Notes: generated from the sequence alone by a model not told the origin. A DNA stretch of 64,000 nt from Rhizomys pruinosus (GCA_009823505.1 VZQC01005757.1:245034-309033), one strand, 5' to 3'. Shown: positions 1-9,223, numbered from the stretch's first letter. Numbers and translations: made by a program.

Positions 1-145
1 TTTTTTTATTGGTGCTTTGTGTATTTCGTACATCATTTTCCAATTCAGTTCAGGCATATTTCCCTTTCCCTTCCCCCCCACCCCACCCCACCTCATCCCA
101 GATCATGCATTCTGCCATAACTATCCTGCATCTTTCTCTCAGATT
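1..145 (-). mobile_element. L1 3' end (antisense)
   Basis: A T-run at the left edge (antisense poly-A) is followed by the antisense of the G-rich L1 3'UTR (C-rich tract at 62-95) and of the sequence ending in the A-tail. The same sequence occurs in sense at 32270-32410 and in antisense at 24006-24140. The element starts outside the window on the left, and its body is missing on the right. Confidence 0.8.
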
Positions 146-825
146 TTTCATTTTTTAACAATAAGTGATAATTTATGTGTACAAGCATCCTTCATGTAAA
201 ACCAATTTGCAAGCAGTTGTGCCCAAACCTACACAGCCCATGGGTCCCACCATCCAGCAGGGGGGGCTTGTATGTTCAATCAAGTTGATCAATTGAGTGT
301 CCAGACTATATTGCTATAGTTTCACCATTCACCCCAATCACAGCCCTTACATTCTACCATGCCTCCTCTTCCGCAGATTGTTCCCTAGGCTTAGAAAAGG
401 GGCACAGGTGGATGAGAAGCAAAACAGTCTACTTTCTCTGGAGCTGTTGTCTTGGACTCTGATCAATTCTGGCTGTTTCCTTTCATGGGCTGACAGTTTG
501 TCCAGGAATAACCGTTTGATCCTAATGAAGCACAAGCAATTAGATATATGGGTATTTACACAGTAGTAATTGTTATGGTAGGTTACTTTGGTATAGACAC
601 AGATGTTTGGATGGTAAGTTAATCCATGAATTACATTTTTTTCTGTTAAATATGTCAGGGTCTTACTGTGGCTTATGATATCTCCTAATCATTAGAGGAT
701 GTAAGCCTCAGAAGTATTTTCTTTATAAATTATACAATATTGTAGTATTTTATAAATTAACAAAATGCAATTGTTTTGTTGACATATGTACATATAGATT
801 GACCTTTATTTCAACCTTCAAATTT
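146..825. other. no gene recognised; possible decayed L1 3'UTR
   Basis: Open frames here are short and overlap on opposite strands with no recognisable product. Parts around 200-560 have the texture of old rodent L1 3'UTR (compare 14290-15110), but I cannot show the match by eye. Confidence 0.4.
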
Positions 826-968
826 TTTTTTGTCTTTTTGGGACAGGGTCTCCCTTTAGTCCTACCTGGCCTAGAGCTCACTATGTAGACCAGGCTGGCC
901 TTGAACTCACAGAGATTCACCTGCCTCTGCTTCCCAAGTGCTGAAGGCATGCACCACCATGCCAGACA
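826..968 (-). mobile_element. B1 SINE (antisense)
   Basis: A T-run, then the antisense of the B1 3' end (GAGACAGGGTCTCCCT-like), the 'accaggctggccttgaactcacagag' core and the antisense of the B1 head ('caccaccatgcc'). The flanks 'cttcaaatt' and 'cattcaaatt' look like an imperfect target duplication. Confidence 0.93.
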
Positions 969-984
969 TTCAAATTATTATTAT

Positions 985-1325
985 TTTTCCCCAAAGCCAA
1001 TTTTGTTGAAGCTTTGTGCATTTCATACAAAATTTCCCAATCAAATCTACACCCATTCCCCCTTTCTTGCCCCGCTGAACCCCACCAGAGCTCATGCATT
1101 CTGCCAAACATATTTTTCATATTTTTCTCAGTCTCTTTTAAAATTTTGGATGCAGAAGTTGTTTACTTTTTCAGGTAGAAGTTCACCTTTTCAGTAAGTT
1201 CTTTGACCCAGTCTTTGTTGTTGTTGTTGTTCCTTCCACTTTGCATCACTCCAAAATATGCACATATGCATGCCACATATATCAAGATTATGACATCATA
1301 GGTTTTAGCATCTTCAGCTTATGAT
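985..1325 (-). mobile_element. L1 3' end (antisense), younger type
   Basis: Antisense of the L1 tail that recurs in sense at 41255-41330: the stretch around 1010-1110 pairs with 'gcatgagctctggtgg...gtctagattt'. It continues into 3'UTR similar to 24520-24800 ('ccaaaatatgcacatatg'). The 5' part is truncated. Confidence 0.8.
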
Positions 1326-1665
1326 TTCTTTTTTTTTTTCTTTATTAGGCTGAAAGATGTCATGTTTTCCTTAAGGAAGTGTTTGAAGGCTCCTCCTTGG
1401 CAAGCCCAAACAACCATCAGTCCTGCCCTTGTGCTCCACACTGGGGTCTTCTCTTCCCATGGTCATCAAATGAGGTCCAGTAAGCACTGCATCCTGTCTT
1501 GATCTTCCTGTACTAGTCTCCATGATATAGCTTGGGTAGTCCAAAAATGGCAGTCTATACTCTGAACAGGCTGAAGCCCCAGTAGTTGCTCAGTCCACAA
1601 GCTGGATATCTCAGCAGTCCCCATCTGGCACTGAAGGTTTGGAGGATTTGAATTCTTAATTTAGG
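1326..1665. repeat. unclassified interspersed-repeat-like stretch
   Basis: It begins with a T-run and reads like a retroposed 3' end in antisense ('ctcagcagtccccatctggcactgaaggtttggaggatt'). I cannot assign a family from memory with confidence. Confidence 0.3.
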
Positions 1666-1796
1666 GAGCAACTTTATCTTATGGCTAATTTTAGATTGGG
1701 TAATTATATTTTTGATTTTACATAGCTGACTAAAATAGCTTTAAAATATTCTGCTTTCCCTTTTTGCTCTTTGTTAAATACTGAAGACATTTAAAA

Positions 1797-1946
1797 TATT
1801 TTTTTTTCATCTTTTTGAGACAAGGTCTCCCTGTAGTCCCAGCTGGCTTGGAGCTCACTATGTAGACCAGGCTGGCCTCTATCTCACAGAGATCCATCTG
1901 CCTCTACCTCCCAAGTACTGGGATTAAAGGCATGTTCCACCATCTC
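1797..1946 (-). mobile_element. B1 SINE (antisense)
   Basis: A T-run followed by the antisense B1 body: 'gagacaaggtctccctgtag', 'ctcactatgtagaccaggct', 'cccaagtactgggattaaag'. Moderately diverged. Confidence 0.93.
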
Positions 1947-3240
1947 CTCTTGGATATAACATTTCTAATCATGACTTGTATGTAGACTTTAAATTAATAT
2001 ATCAATAGCTTCATATGCCTGAGTTTAAAATTCCTGCCTATTTTCTTTTCAAATAGTTCTATATTCCTATTACTTTATGTGGCTGAAGTCCCACTAACGA
2101 GACAATAACATGCAGATTTTCTCTGTGGTTTGTCCTGATTACATTGATGGCATCTTACGGATTCCAAGAGGGACCCCCACGGCATCATCCCTAAATGCTA
2201 CTCTCTGGAGCTCCCTCTATGCCACAGAAAACCTTGGATAAGAGAAAGAAGTTTTACAAGTTACTTTGAAGAAACATGCTTATTAATCATTATGCATAGA
2301 ACTCATACCAGTTTTCTAAGAACTGGTAATTGTGCCTCCTTTGTATTCAATATTCATTCCAACAAAAAGGGAAAAATAAATTGCAGTAGGTCTTAAGAAT
2401 TCCTCTTTCCTCTGTGCTCCTAGTTCTTGCTCAAGCACCATCCTATTTTCTTCTCTTCTCAGCTTTATTATATCTAACCATGAGCAGTTTACAGTTATCC
2501 ATCTGATTATAACATTGTTCCTTTGGGGAAAATGAGGCTTTGAATTATACTATTTTTTCCAAATGCTTTCAGAATTGAAAATACAACATTAGTCAAGTAA
2601 TATACATATCATCTTACTTAAAATATATTTCTTTTGAAACACAAGAATAAATATTGTCTCTTTATAACTGAATCATCAGATGTGTTTCTTTTTTGCCCCA
2701 GGGGACAGCATCATACCCAAGCTTTGGATTTAAGAGCAGAATATATTTACATGAGGGAATTAAAATTATTTTGAATCTATTATCTTCCTCTCTAGTCCAT
2801 ATCTCTTTAGCTCATCAAATTACTTTCTCCTTAAAGACATTCTACATTGAAAGAAAAGTAAATAAAATGGAGATAGTATATGTAGGAATGGAGTTTTCTT
2901 TCATTCATGTAACAAAATCTATTGTGTTTTGGCCTACTTTGGACAGAAGGTAATTGAAATTTAATTGATGTTCTTGTTGGTAAAATATTAATTTCTCACT
3001 GTAGTGTTTTCTTAGCCCTTTCTTTAAAACAGAGATAATCATATGTTTCTTTTAGCTTTCTCAAGAGCTTACTTTTATTTTGCAATGCTTATACTATAGA
3101 TAATTTTAATACTTTTCCTCAGAACAAGGATTCCCTGGAAAATTCAGAGGGAGAACAGAAAGGAAGGATGGGTATCTGTCCAGCTACTTAGGTTGTGATC
3201 ACACACAGTTTAGCCTTGTAGGCTCTTAGCATAACTACAG
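1947..3240. other. non-coding AT-rich stretch, nothing recognised
   Basis: AT-rich sequence with no convincing coding frame, RNA gene or repeat family that I recognise. Open frames are under 90 codons and show no domain motif. Confidence 0.5.
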
Positions 3241-3257
3241 TCTTCTGAAGTTTTTCT

Positions 3258-3482
3258 GTTTTATTTTTTATTTATTTTTATTTTTCTGTGTATGATTATT
3301 TGCTTGGATGTATGTAAGTGCACTATATGTATACAATGCCTGCAGAAGCTGGAAAAGGACACTGGGTCCCCTTGAACCAGAGTTACTGATAGCAATTTGC
3401 TGCTAGATGGGTTCTGGGAATCGAACCCAGATCCTTTGTAAGAGCAGCCAGTGCTCTTAACCACTGAGTCATCACTTTGGCT
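3258..3482 (-). mobile_element. B2 SINE (antisense)
   Basis: The T/A-rich tail is at the left. The antisense of the tRNA-like head is at the right: 'gggaatcgaacccagatcct' (B box region) and 'agtgctcttaaccactgagtcatc' (A box region). Single-copy middle segment, without the 17-bp duplication seen in other B2s here. Confidence 0.9.
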
Positions 3483-3486
3483 ACTC

Positions 3487-3638
3487 ACCCCACCCCCTTT
3501 GAGACAGAGTCTCTCTGTAGCTCCAGCTAGCCTGGAACTCACTAGGTAGACAAGGCTGATCTCCATCTCACAGAGAGATCTTCCTGCCTCTGCCTTGTGA
3601 GTGCTGGAATTAAAGGCTAGTGCCACCATGCCTGGCTA
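3487..3638 (-). mobile_element. B1 SINE (antisense), abutting B2
   Basis: 'gagacagagtctctctgtag' through 'gccaccatgcctggc' is an antisense B1 directly next to the preceding B2. Separate insertions side by side are the simplest reading; no shared target duplication was seen. Confidence 0.9.
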
Positions 3639-3763
3639 CTGCAGCTTTTGATGGCATGATACCTGCAGCTTCATTTCAGGAACCCAGGAGCTAGGTGGAC
3701 TTCTGAGTCTTGAGGCTTGACCATCCTGTTCTGACAGCTCTTGGCTTCCTGATCTGGCCTATT

Positions 3764-4215
3764 TGACAGGTTTAATTGGTAGATTTTTGGAGAGGAAAAG
3801 GGAGGAAGTTTCATGTTAAAAAAAATTAGAACCAGAGCCAGACCTGCAACAGGTGAGGAATGTATACTTTATCAGAAGGAGCTTACAGCAAGAGGACATG
3901 AAACTTGGAAAGAAGTTCTTTCCCCCACTTGGTAGAGGTGGAAGGTAGGTTTTATTCCCCTCTGGTCCCAGTTAGAATGTGCTAGGTGCTGAGGCCTGGT
4001 GTCCTTGAAAACCTTTTGTTTACATTACTTCCCCAAGGTGAGCAAGCTGTTATCTCAAATCCCTAAGACAACAGGTCAGTTCCACAAGCAGTCTGATTCC
4101 TTCCCCAGAGTGACTGGTTTATAAGGCTTAAGCAAGGCCAGACAGCCAGGTTAGGGCCATTTGGCCATTTCAAGGGATTTATGACCATAAGGTCATAATA
4201 AAGCTTATGGCTCCC
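3764..4215. repeat. LTR-like direct repeat, copy A of older element
   Basis: Matches copy B at about 10909-11345 over nearly its full length, with many substitutions and small indels. It is therefore much older than the inner provirus LTRs. The left edge may be a TG at 3764. The right edge is uncertain, because similarity fades after 'tatggctccctt'. Confidence 0.6.
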
Positions 4216-4462
4216 TTGCTATTGGTGCGTTCTAATGCCCCAGATGCTGGGGGCATAAAAAGAAAGATGGGCAAAAGGGAAAGGGTAGTCTGGGAGCAGG
4301 AGTGGTGTCTTTAACTACTTCTTGCTGGCATATGGGACGATGAGGGGAAAAGGCAAAGGGTCTTTTATGATGTCTATACCTGAGCTATTCAGGTTTTTCG
4401 TGCTCATGACCAAGGGATTCTTCATCAGGTTCTTTTTCAGAATCCTCCTCCATCTCTGAGGC

Positions 4463-4640
4463 TTAAAGACACTGACATTCCTGGGAGAGGAATAGCTGAG
4501 GAAGGGTAGAGGAGATGAGGTCCTGTATTCTTTGCTGTAATAGATTGGAAATAAGTTTTAGTATGAAGGACCCCAAAATGAGAGTCATATAACCATGAAT
4601 ATGGACCATGTGAGGGGCATCAGTCATGAGCACCAAGTAC
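4463..4640 (-). pseudogene. possible retroviral Env transmembrane tail remnant
   Basis: In one minus-strand frame a hydrophobic stretch rich in Leu, Ile and Phe is followed by a polar segment with paired Gln and Arg. This is the pattern of a membrane anchor and cytoplasmic tail at the end of retroviral TM proteins. The upstream frame is broken within about 20 codons, so nothing can be expressed. The call rests on composition and position just before a putative LTR, not on a family motif. A random hydrophobic frame is a real alternative. Confidence 0.25.
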
Positions 4641-5079
4641 TGTGTGACAGGTTGTTATAGAAGTAGTAATTTTCCAGCATGGTACAGATTTTACCTATCT
4701 CTGAGTTAGTAAGGTCATAAGCTAATTTTTTATTATACTTTCCTGCTGTGTTTAAGACCATACAGTTGGCCCAGATAAGTTAATTAATTTTTACTTTTGT
4801 GGTCAATTGAGGATGTGGTCCTCAGGGTTCACTTGGGCTTTGGGGGGGAGCCCCTGGCTCTTGTGGCTTTCTGAATCTGCAGGGAGATCTGAGAAGGCTC
4901 ATTGGCAGGAGAGACGGGAGCAGGATTTTAAAGGAAGAAGAACAAGGACTATAGAGGGGCAGTCGGAGAGACATCAGGAGATGCCAACCAGGGCAGACTC
5001 CATGGGGAGGAAACGGACGTGGGAGTGGAAATAAGCTTAACAGAGGGAGGTGGGGGCAGAAAGGAGGGGGATTACTTTG
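4641..5079. other. internal remnant of older LTR element
   Basis: Degenerate sequence between copy A and the nested provirus. No gene could be read. The purine-rich plus strand (4870-5070) produces only low-complexity frames. Confidence 0.45.
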
Positions 5080-5086
5080 CACCATT
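5080..5086. repeat. target-site duplication, left
   Basis: 'caccatt' immediately precedes the TG of the provirus LTR and is repeated exactly at 9217-9223 after the other LTR. Confidence 0.8.
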
Positions 5087-5171
5087 GTTGCCTTACGTTC
5101 TGACCAGCAGAAACAAAGCACCTCTAGCTCATTCTTCTCAAAGTGGTTTATTCAGAACCTTTACAGCATTT

Positions 5172-5204
<33 letters not shown>

Positions 5205-5534
5205 CTTCTTCTTCTTCTTCTTCTTCTTCTTCTTCCCCCCAAGAACAGAAAGTCCCTCTATTTATCCCTCTCCCACTCCACATTCCCAGCCCAGGTTGCG
5301 TGGCCTCAGTCTATTGGTATCATCTGGCCTGATCTTGTATACAGGGTGCACCTGCGCAGCTCAAACAGTGGACGTGGCTTTACTTTGAGGTAGGAGGGAA
5401 TCAGGTGTTAGTCATAAGACTCAGGCCTGAGTCATAAGACTCAGGTTTTAGTTGTAAGACTCAGGTGTTAGCCATAAGACTTGGCTAAAGTCCCGGGCAT
5501 CATCTTGGGACTGTCACCACACCCACTCTCCACA
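5087..5534 (-). repeat. 3' LTR of the provirus
   Basis: Nearly identical to 8759-9216. Read on the minus strand it starts TGTGGAGAG at 5534 and ends in CA at 5087. Between the ends lie a TATA-like ATAAATAG (5258-5265), a (GAA)n tract (5175-5235) and the polyadenylation signal AATAAA (5147-5152). This gives a normal U3-R-U5 order with the microsatellite falling in or next to R. Confidence 0.92.
5175..5235 (-). repeat. (GAA)n microsatellite inside 3' LTR
   Basis: About 20 uninterrupted CTT units on the plus strand (GAA in the element's sense). Present at the same site in the other LTR (8848-8917) but longer there. Translating it gives only poly-Leu, poly-Phe or poly-Ser, which are not proteins. 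Confidence 0.97.
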
Positions 5535-5548
5535 TCTCCCCCTTCTTT
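5535..5548 (-). promoter_or_regulatory. polypurine tract
   Basis: Sense strand AAAGAAGGGGGAGA directly abuts the TG of the 3' LTR. This is where plus-strand DNA synthesis is primed in retroviruses, and it fixes the LTR edge at 5534 and the minus orientation. Confidence 0.85.
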
Positions 5549-5764
5549 ATTATTTTAGCAGAGAGAATGCCTGTCTCAGGTTGCCCCTGCAGAGGTATTC
5601 CTTACCCGTCATGGGGTCAAACAAACAGCATGGGTTTGTTCCCTGTCTTAGGTTGGTGGCATGCCCAGAGAGCTTTACCCATCTTTGGCTACTTCTCTAG
5701 CATGCTAAGCCACTCTTGAGGAGACTGTCCTGTCTCCACTGCTGTGTGTATTATGTTGACGAGA

Positions 5765-5848
5765 TCACAAATGGCACATGCACCAAAAGGCCAGGAAACT
5801 AGTGAGGACCAGGCATAGGGCAAGTCCGACAATTCCCGCCCATTCTTT
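5765..5848 (-). pseudogene. env: env: membrane anchor and tail remnant
   Basis: The minus-strand frame gives a short polar lead (Lys-Glu-Trp), a hydrophobic run of about 20 residues rich in Gly, Leu, Val and Phe, then a Cys-containing end (Trp-Cys-Met-Cys) and a stop at 5765-5767. This is the expected anchor of a retroviral TM subunit. It lies in a different frame from the ectodomain remnant at 5852-6082, so a frameshift near 5850 separates them. It lies about 230 bases before the 3' LTR, as env should. Confidence 0.6.
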
Positions 5849-5851
5849 CAG

Positions 5852-6082
5852 TCATGAAGCAGCGGTAGTAATCCAGTTTGTCAGCCCACCAGCCAAGGAC
5901 ACATCCACTCGGGTGGAGTTGATGTGAGCGATGGATTGTCTGAGGTCCTGCAACATGCCATCAAGATCCCTAGACCAGTTTCCTGTAAGATACTGAGACA
6001 GGTTACATGAAAATTGAGCGGCATAGACTATCATTTTGTCTGGGAATCTTAGCAGGCCAGACCCCTTGAATCCAAGTGGCAT
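5852..6082 (-). pseudogene. env: env: TM ectodomain remnant
   Basis: A 76-codon open stretch on the minus strand ends in a segment with two Asn-linked glycosylation motifs (NWS, NST), a Leu/Gln-rich amphipathic region and a Trp-containing end (LTNW) just before the membrane anchor. This fits the membrane-proximal part of a betaretrovirus-type TM protein. Only about 280 bases separate it from the integrase stop, so the surface subunit and most of TM are deleted. The stop at 5852 is caused by the frameshift noted above. Confidence 0.55.
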
Positions 6083-6359
6083 TGGCTTTTGGTGGAGCTA
6101 TTGATAGGCAAATCAGACCATGCTGCAGTCTGATTATACATGTGAACACAATCACTACTCTGGGAGATATTAGAGATTATCTGAAAGCATAGGAGACCCT
6201 CTAGGGTGAGCGATATAGTTGCAGAGAAATGTTTGTTGTGAAAAAATCAGGGAAAGACCTGCGCTGAGTGTGTAAGTGGCAACAGCTTGGGGAATACCAA
6301 CAGAAGTCCCCATCGCAGATTTTCAGTTCGACCCACAGGGAGCGGCATTAACATCAGGC

Positions 6360-7530
6360 TCATCCATGGAATGAATCTTCTCTTTTCTCATCTCGGACTA
6401 CTCTGGTTAGTCTCTCCGGGACCCACAATGGCTGTCGATGATCCTGGGGGAACACACAAACAGATCCCCTCGCCCAGACCAACACTGGGTCTGGTCCTTG
6501 CCAGTTACCAGTCAACACATCCTTCCACATAACCAGGCCCTTAAGAGAAATGTCAGGGTTAGCATGACGTTCAGCAGCAGCTCGTCCATGCTTATCTAGA
6601 TTCAAAAAATTTAAAGTAAAAAGAGCGATGGCCACTCGTTCCCTGGGTGTGGAGCCGGAGGCTATTCCCCCTTTTTGCTTAAGTAAGCATTCTTTTAGGG
6701 TACAATGAGCACGCTCAATGATGCCTTGTCCTTGTGGGTTATATGGCATTCCATGAGTCAATTTAACACCCATAAAACGGCAAAACAACACAAAGGAAGC
6801 AGAAGTGTAAGCGGGGCCATTATCCGTTTTTAGTTCTTTAGGTTGGCCCCAGGCAGCCCAGGCCTCAAAACAATGGGCAATTACATGATGTGCCTTTTCC
6901 CCCATATGTAAGGAGGCGTATAGGACCCCGGAGGCCGTATCAATGGAAGTATGTAAATATTTTAACTTGCCAAATTCAGAAAAATGGGTGACATCCATTT
7001 GCCAGAGATGTAAAGGGTGCAACTCGTGTGGGTTAATTCCGATCCCTGGTTGAGGAAGTAGTGGGACACACTGTTGGCACAGTTTTACAATGTCTCTCGC
7101 CTCGGCGTGGGTAATTTTAAAACGGGAGGACAAAGTTCTAGAATTAACATGAAAATGGGAATGAAACTCTCGAGCCTGTGAGATTGGCGAGGCAGTAGAA
7201 AGGGCCATAAAGGTTCTAGTGGCTTTATCTGTGATATCATTTCCCTCTGCAAGGGGGCCAGGTAGGCTAGTATGAGAATGAACATGTTGGACAAAAAAGG
7301 GTGTGGTTCTTTGTAAAATTAGATTACATAAAGTGAAGATGAGGTTTCCAATAGGAGACCATAAATTGATCTTTCCCACCATCTCTAGGCAAAGCAACAT
7401 GTTGACAACGTACTGGCTATCAGAAACCAAATTAAAGGAATATGGAAATGATTCAAAAACCTTGATGACAATTTTTAACTCAATAACTTGAGCTGATGCA
7501 GGGGGGAATTGTAAGGTTACCAGGGGCGGG
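6360..7530 (-). pseudogene. pol: pol fragment: RNase H end plus integrase
   Basis: A 356-codon stretch (7430 to 6360) stays open upstream to about 7530. RNase H: SDSQYV near residue 3-8 and the C-terminal HVHSHTSLPGPLAEGN with its following Asp (residues 49-67). Integrase: zinc site H90-x3-H94 and C118-x2-C121; catalytic D146, D203 and E239, with 35 residues between the last two as in D,D35E enzymes; C-terminal WQGPDPVLVW region near 309-319. All catalytic residues are visible and the integrase reads through undamaged. RNase H lacks its first part and reverse transcriptase is absent because of a deletion that joins it to gag. It normally cuts RNA in hybrids and inserts viral DNA. Class II (IAP/MMTV-like) by motif style. 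Confidence 0.9.
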
Positions 7531-8388
7531 GGGACCCTGCCACCTCATACGTGCCTTGTCCCATTTTTTTTTTCTCTTTTTCCTTCTTTTGCCCCTCACC
7601 TCGCCTCTATTTGGGAGAGACTTCCATGCTTGGATGCCTAATGCATTAATCTGATCATAGACCTGAACTGGATAGTTTGTCTGCTCTGCCACAAACCTTC
7701 CTTGTCCCATAAGCATATCTTGGTCCCAAGCGTCCTGACCATTGCGAGCATTAAGAGCGGCTTGTCCGGTGGCAAATTCAAGATAAAATACTTTCCAATC
7801 TAAATATTGGCCTCTGGTCAGACATGCTCGGGCCAGATTTTGCCAGTCACTCGGAGTCATACAATACTGATGCAAAGACTCCAGCTGAGTCACAACAAAG
7901 GCAGCATTGGCTCCATAGGCACGCACTGCCTCTGCCAGCCTTTGAACAATCTTCCAATCTAGCGGCTCATGATAGCGGTTCCCTTGTTGATTTTGAAATA
8001 CAGGGAAGCACTGAGCCTCTAGTTCTCTCCAAGTTTCAGGATGTAAACTATTCCCTCCTGCCCCGTTGCAAGCATAAGGAGGTGGCAGGGGCAGTTCCGG
8101 GGCTGATGGTTCTACCTTTACTTTCACTTTCTCCAAGCTGGCGGCAAGGCTTTCCACATCCCCGTCTGACATGTCCCCTTCACTAGATTCTTCTTGAATT
8201 TCAGAGTGTTGAGAGTGCTCTTCCTTAACCTGGTCTAAGGCTTCACTCTCTTCTTTTATCTTTTTTCCACACCGTTCCTCATCCCCAATGCAATTTCTTA
8301 CCAACATCCATACCAGCAGCACTCCCTTGTGTACCACTGCTGCCAAAAATCTGACTAGCACTGTCAGGGCAGATGTTGTGTTTCCCAT
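7480..8388 (-). CDS. gag: truncated Gag (matrix to N-terminal capsid)
   Basis: 302 codons starting MGNTTS, a myristoylation signal (Gly2, Ser/Thr at 6). Residues 42-92 are acidic/Lys-rich. Two late-budding motifs follow closely, PSAP at 94-97 and PPPY at 102-105. Residues 118-262 look like the N-terminal capsid domain (FPV, helices rich in Ala, Gln and Trp). After about residue 262 the sequence becomes Lys/Arg-rich (KKRKKK near 270-275), then crosses into the RNase H region in a different frame and stops at 7480. The rest of capsid, nucleocapsid, protease and RT are lost. Start chosen as the first ATG after the leader array. The family assembles particles at membranes; this truncated form would lack the assembly and RNA-binding parts. 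Confidence 0.85.
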   Translation of the reverse strand: MGNTTSALTVLVRFLAAVVHKGVLLVWMLVRNCIGDEERCGKKIKEESEALDQVKEEHSQHSEIQEESSEGDMSDGDVESLAASLEKVKVKVEPSAPELPLPPPYACNGAGGNSLHPETWRELEAQCFPVFQNQQGNRYHEPLDWKIVQRLAEAVRAYGANAAFVVTQLESLHQYCMTPSDWQNLARACLTRGQYLDWKVFYLEFATGQAALNARNGQDAWDQDMLMGQGRFVAEQTNYPVQVYDQINALGIQAWKSLPNRGEVRGKRRKKRKKKWDKARMRWQGPPAPGNLTIPPCISSSY

Positions 8389-8407
8389 AATGCTAGCTAG
8401 AGAACCT

Positions 8408-8660
8408 TAATTGTCCCCTTTTCCGGGGAGCTTTATTGTCCCCTTTTCTGGGGAACTTTATTGTCCCCTTTTCCGGGGAGCCTTATTGTCCCCTTTTCCG
8501 GACAGCCTTATTGTCCCCTTTTCCGGGGAGCCTTATTGTCCCCTTTTCCGGGGAGCTTTATTGTCCCCTTTTCTGGGGAGCTTTATTGTCCCCTTTTCCG
8601 GGGAGCTTTATTGTCCCCTTTTCCGGGGAGCTTTATTGTCTCTTTTCCGAGAACCTTAAT
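8408..8660 (-). repeat. 25-bp tandem array in proviral leader (about 10 units)
   Basis: Nine near-identical 25-bp units begin at about 8408, 8433, 8458 and so on, and a tenth degenerate unit lies at about 8633-8657. The plus-strand unit is ttattgtccccttttccgg + ggagc. On the sense RNA each has CCCC and GGGG arms around GGAAAA, so each can fold into a small stem-loop. Both ends of the array are bounded by 'agaaccttaatt'. It lies between the primer site and the gag start. Confidence 0.95.
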
Positions 8661-8738
8661 TATCCCACTTACCTGGGAGTTTACCGACTAGTCACCCTGA
8701 CCGCAATGAGTTCTGAACGAGAAAGGAAGAAGAACGCG
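8661..8738 (-). other. proviral leader between primer site and repeat array
   Basis: Seventy-odd bases of unique leader. Nothing else recognised; a splice donor was not evident. Confidence 0.5.
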
Positions 8739-8756
8739 TTCCTATGCGGGCTGCCA
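8739..8756 (-). promoter_or_regulatory. degenerate primer-binding site
   Basis: Two bases after the 5' LTR the sense strand reads TGGCAGCCCGCATAGGAA. It is closest to the tRNA-Lys3 site (TGGCGCCCGAACAGGGAC), with one inserted A and three mismatches by eye. The start TGG and position are right; the tRNA assignment is tentative. The tRNA-Phe site of mouse IAP does not match. Confidence 0.5.
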
Positions 8757-8758
8757 CT

Positions 8759-8844
8759 TGATGCCTTACATTCTGACCAGCAGAAACAAAGCACCTCTAG
8801 CTCATTCTTCTCAAAGTGGTTTATTCAGGACCTTTACAGCATTT

Positions 8845-8877
<33 letters not shown>

Positions 8878-9216
8878 CTTCTTCTTCTTCTTCTTCTTCT
8901 TCTTCTTCTTCTTCTTCCCCCCAAGAGCAGAAAGTCCCTCTATTTATCCCTCTCCCACTCCACATTCCCAGCCCAGGTTGCGTGGCCTCAGTCTATTGGT
9001 ATCATCTGGCCTGATCTTGTATACAGGGTGCACCTGCGCAGCTCAAACGGTGGACGTGGCTTTTCTTTGAGGTAGGAGGGAATCAGGTGTTAGTCATAAG
9101 ACTCAGGCATGAGTCATAAGACTCAGGTGTTAGTTGTAAGACTCAGGTGTTAGCCATAAGACTTGGCTAAAGTCCCGGGCGTCATCTTGGGACTGTCGCC
9201 ACACCCGCTCTCCACA
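8759..9216 (-). repeat. 5' LTR of the provirus
   Basis: Paired with 5087-5534 and shares its landmarks: TG at 8759, CA at 9216, tttatt (antisense AATAAA) near 8820 and the (GAA)n tract. It supplies the promoter in the element's sense. The differences from the other LTR are mostly transitions. Confidence 0.92.
8848..8917 (-). repeat. (GAA)n microsatellite inside 5' LTR
   Basis: About 23 CTT units on the plus strand, three units longer than its partner at 5175-5235. This is expected for independent slippage after integration. Confidence 0.97.
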
Positions 9217-9223
9217 CACCATT
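9217..9223. repeat. target-site duplication, right
   Basis: 'caccatt', identical to 5080-5086. Confidence 0.8.

Larger units (their letters stand above)
5087..9216 (-). mobile_element. class II (IAP/betaretrovirus-like) defective provirus
   Basis: A 4.13-kb provirus on the minus strand: 5' LTR (8759-9216), primer site, leader with a 25-bp repeat array, gag, RNase H/integrase, env tail, polypurine tract, 3' LTR (5087-5534). LTRs end TG...CA in both copies and are flanked by 'caccatt' on both sides. By eye I count about 11 substitutions in some 385 LTR bases outside the microsatellite, so it is fairly but not very recent. The rest of capsid, nucleocapsid, protease, reverse transcriptase and nearly all Env surface sequence are gone. 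It could not replicate by itself. It sits inside the older LTR element. Confidence 0.92.

Noticed and set aside
5019..5393. Frames encoding poly-Leu, poly-Phe or poly-Ser
   Set aside because: Translation of the (CTT)n tract in the LTR. The same occurs at 8436-9075.
6360..7430. Domesticated integrase as a host gene
   Set aside because: The frame is intact, but it lies inside a complete provirus with similar LTRs. Youth explains the open frame without selection.
8411..8691. Plus-strand frames with repeating LSPFPGSFIVPFSGE-like text
   Set aside because: Antisense translation of the 25-bp leader array. The unit of 25 makes frames cycle, and there is no protein family.
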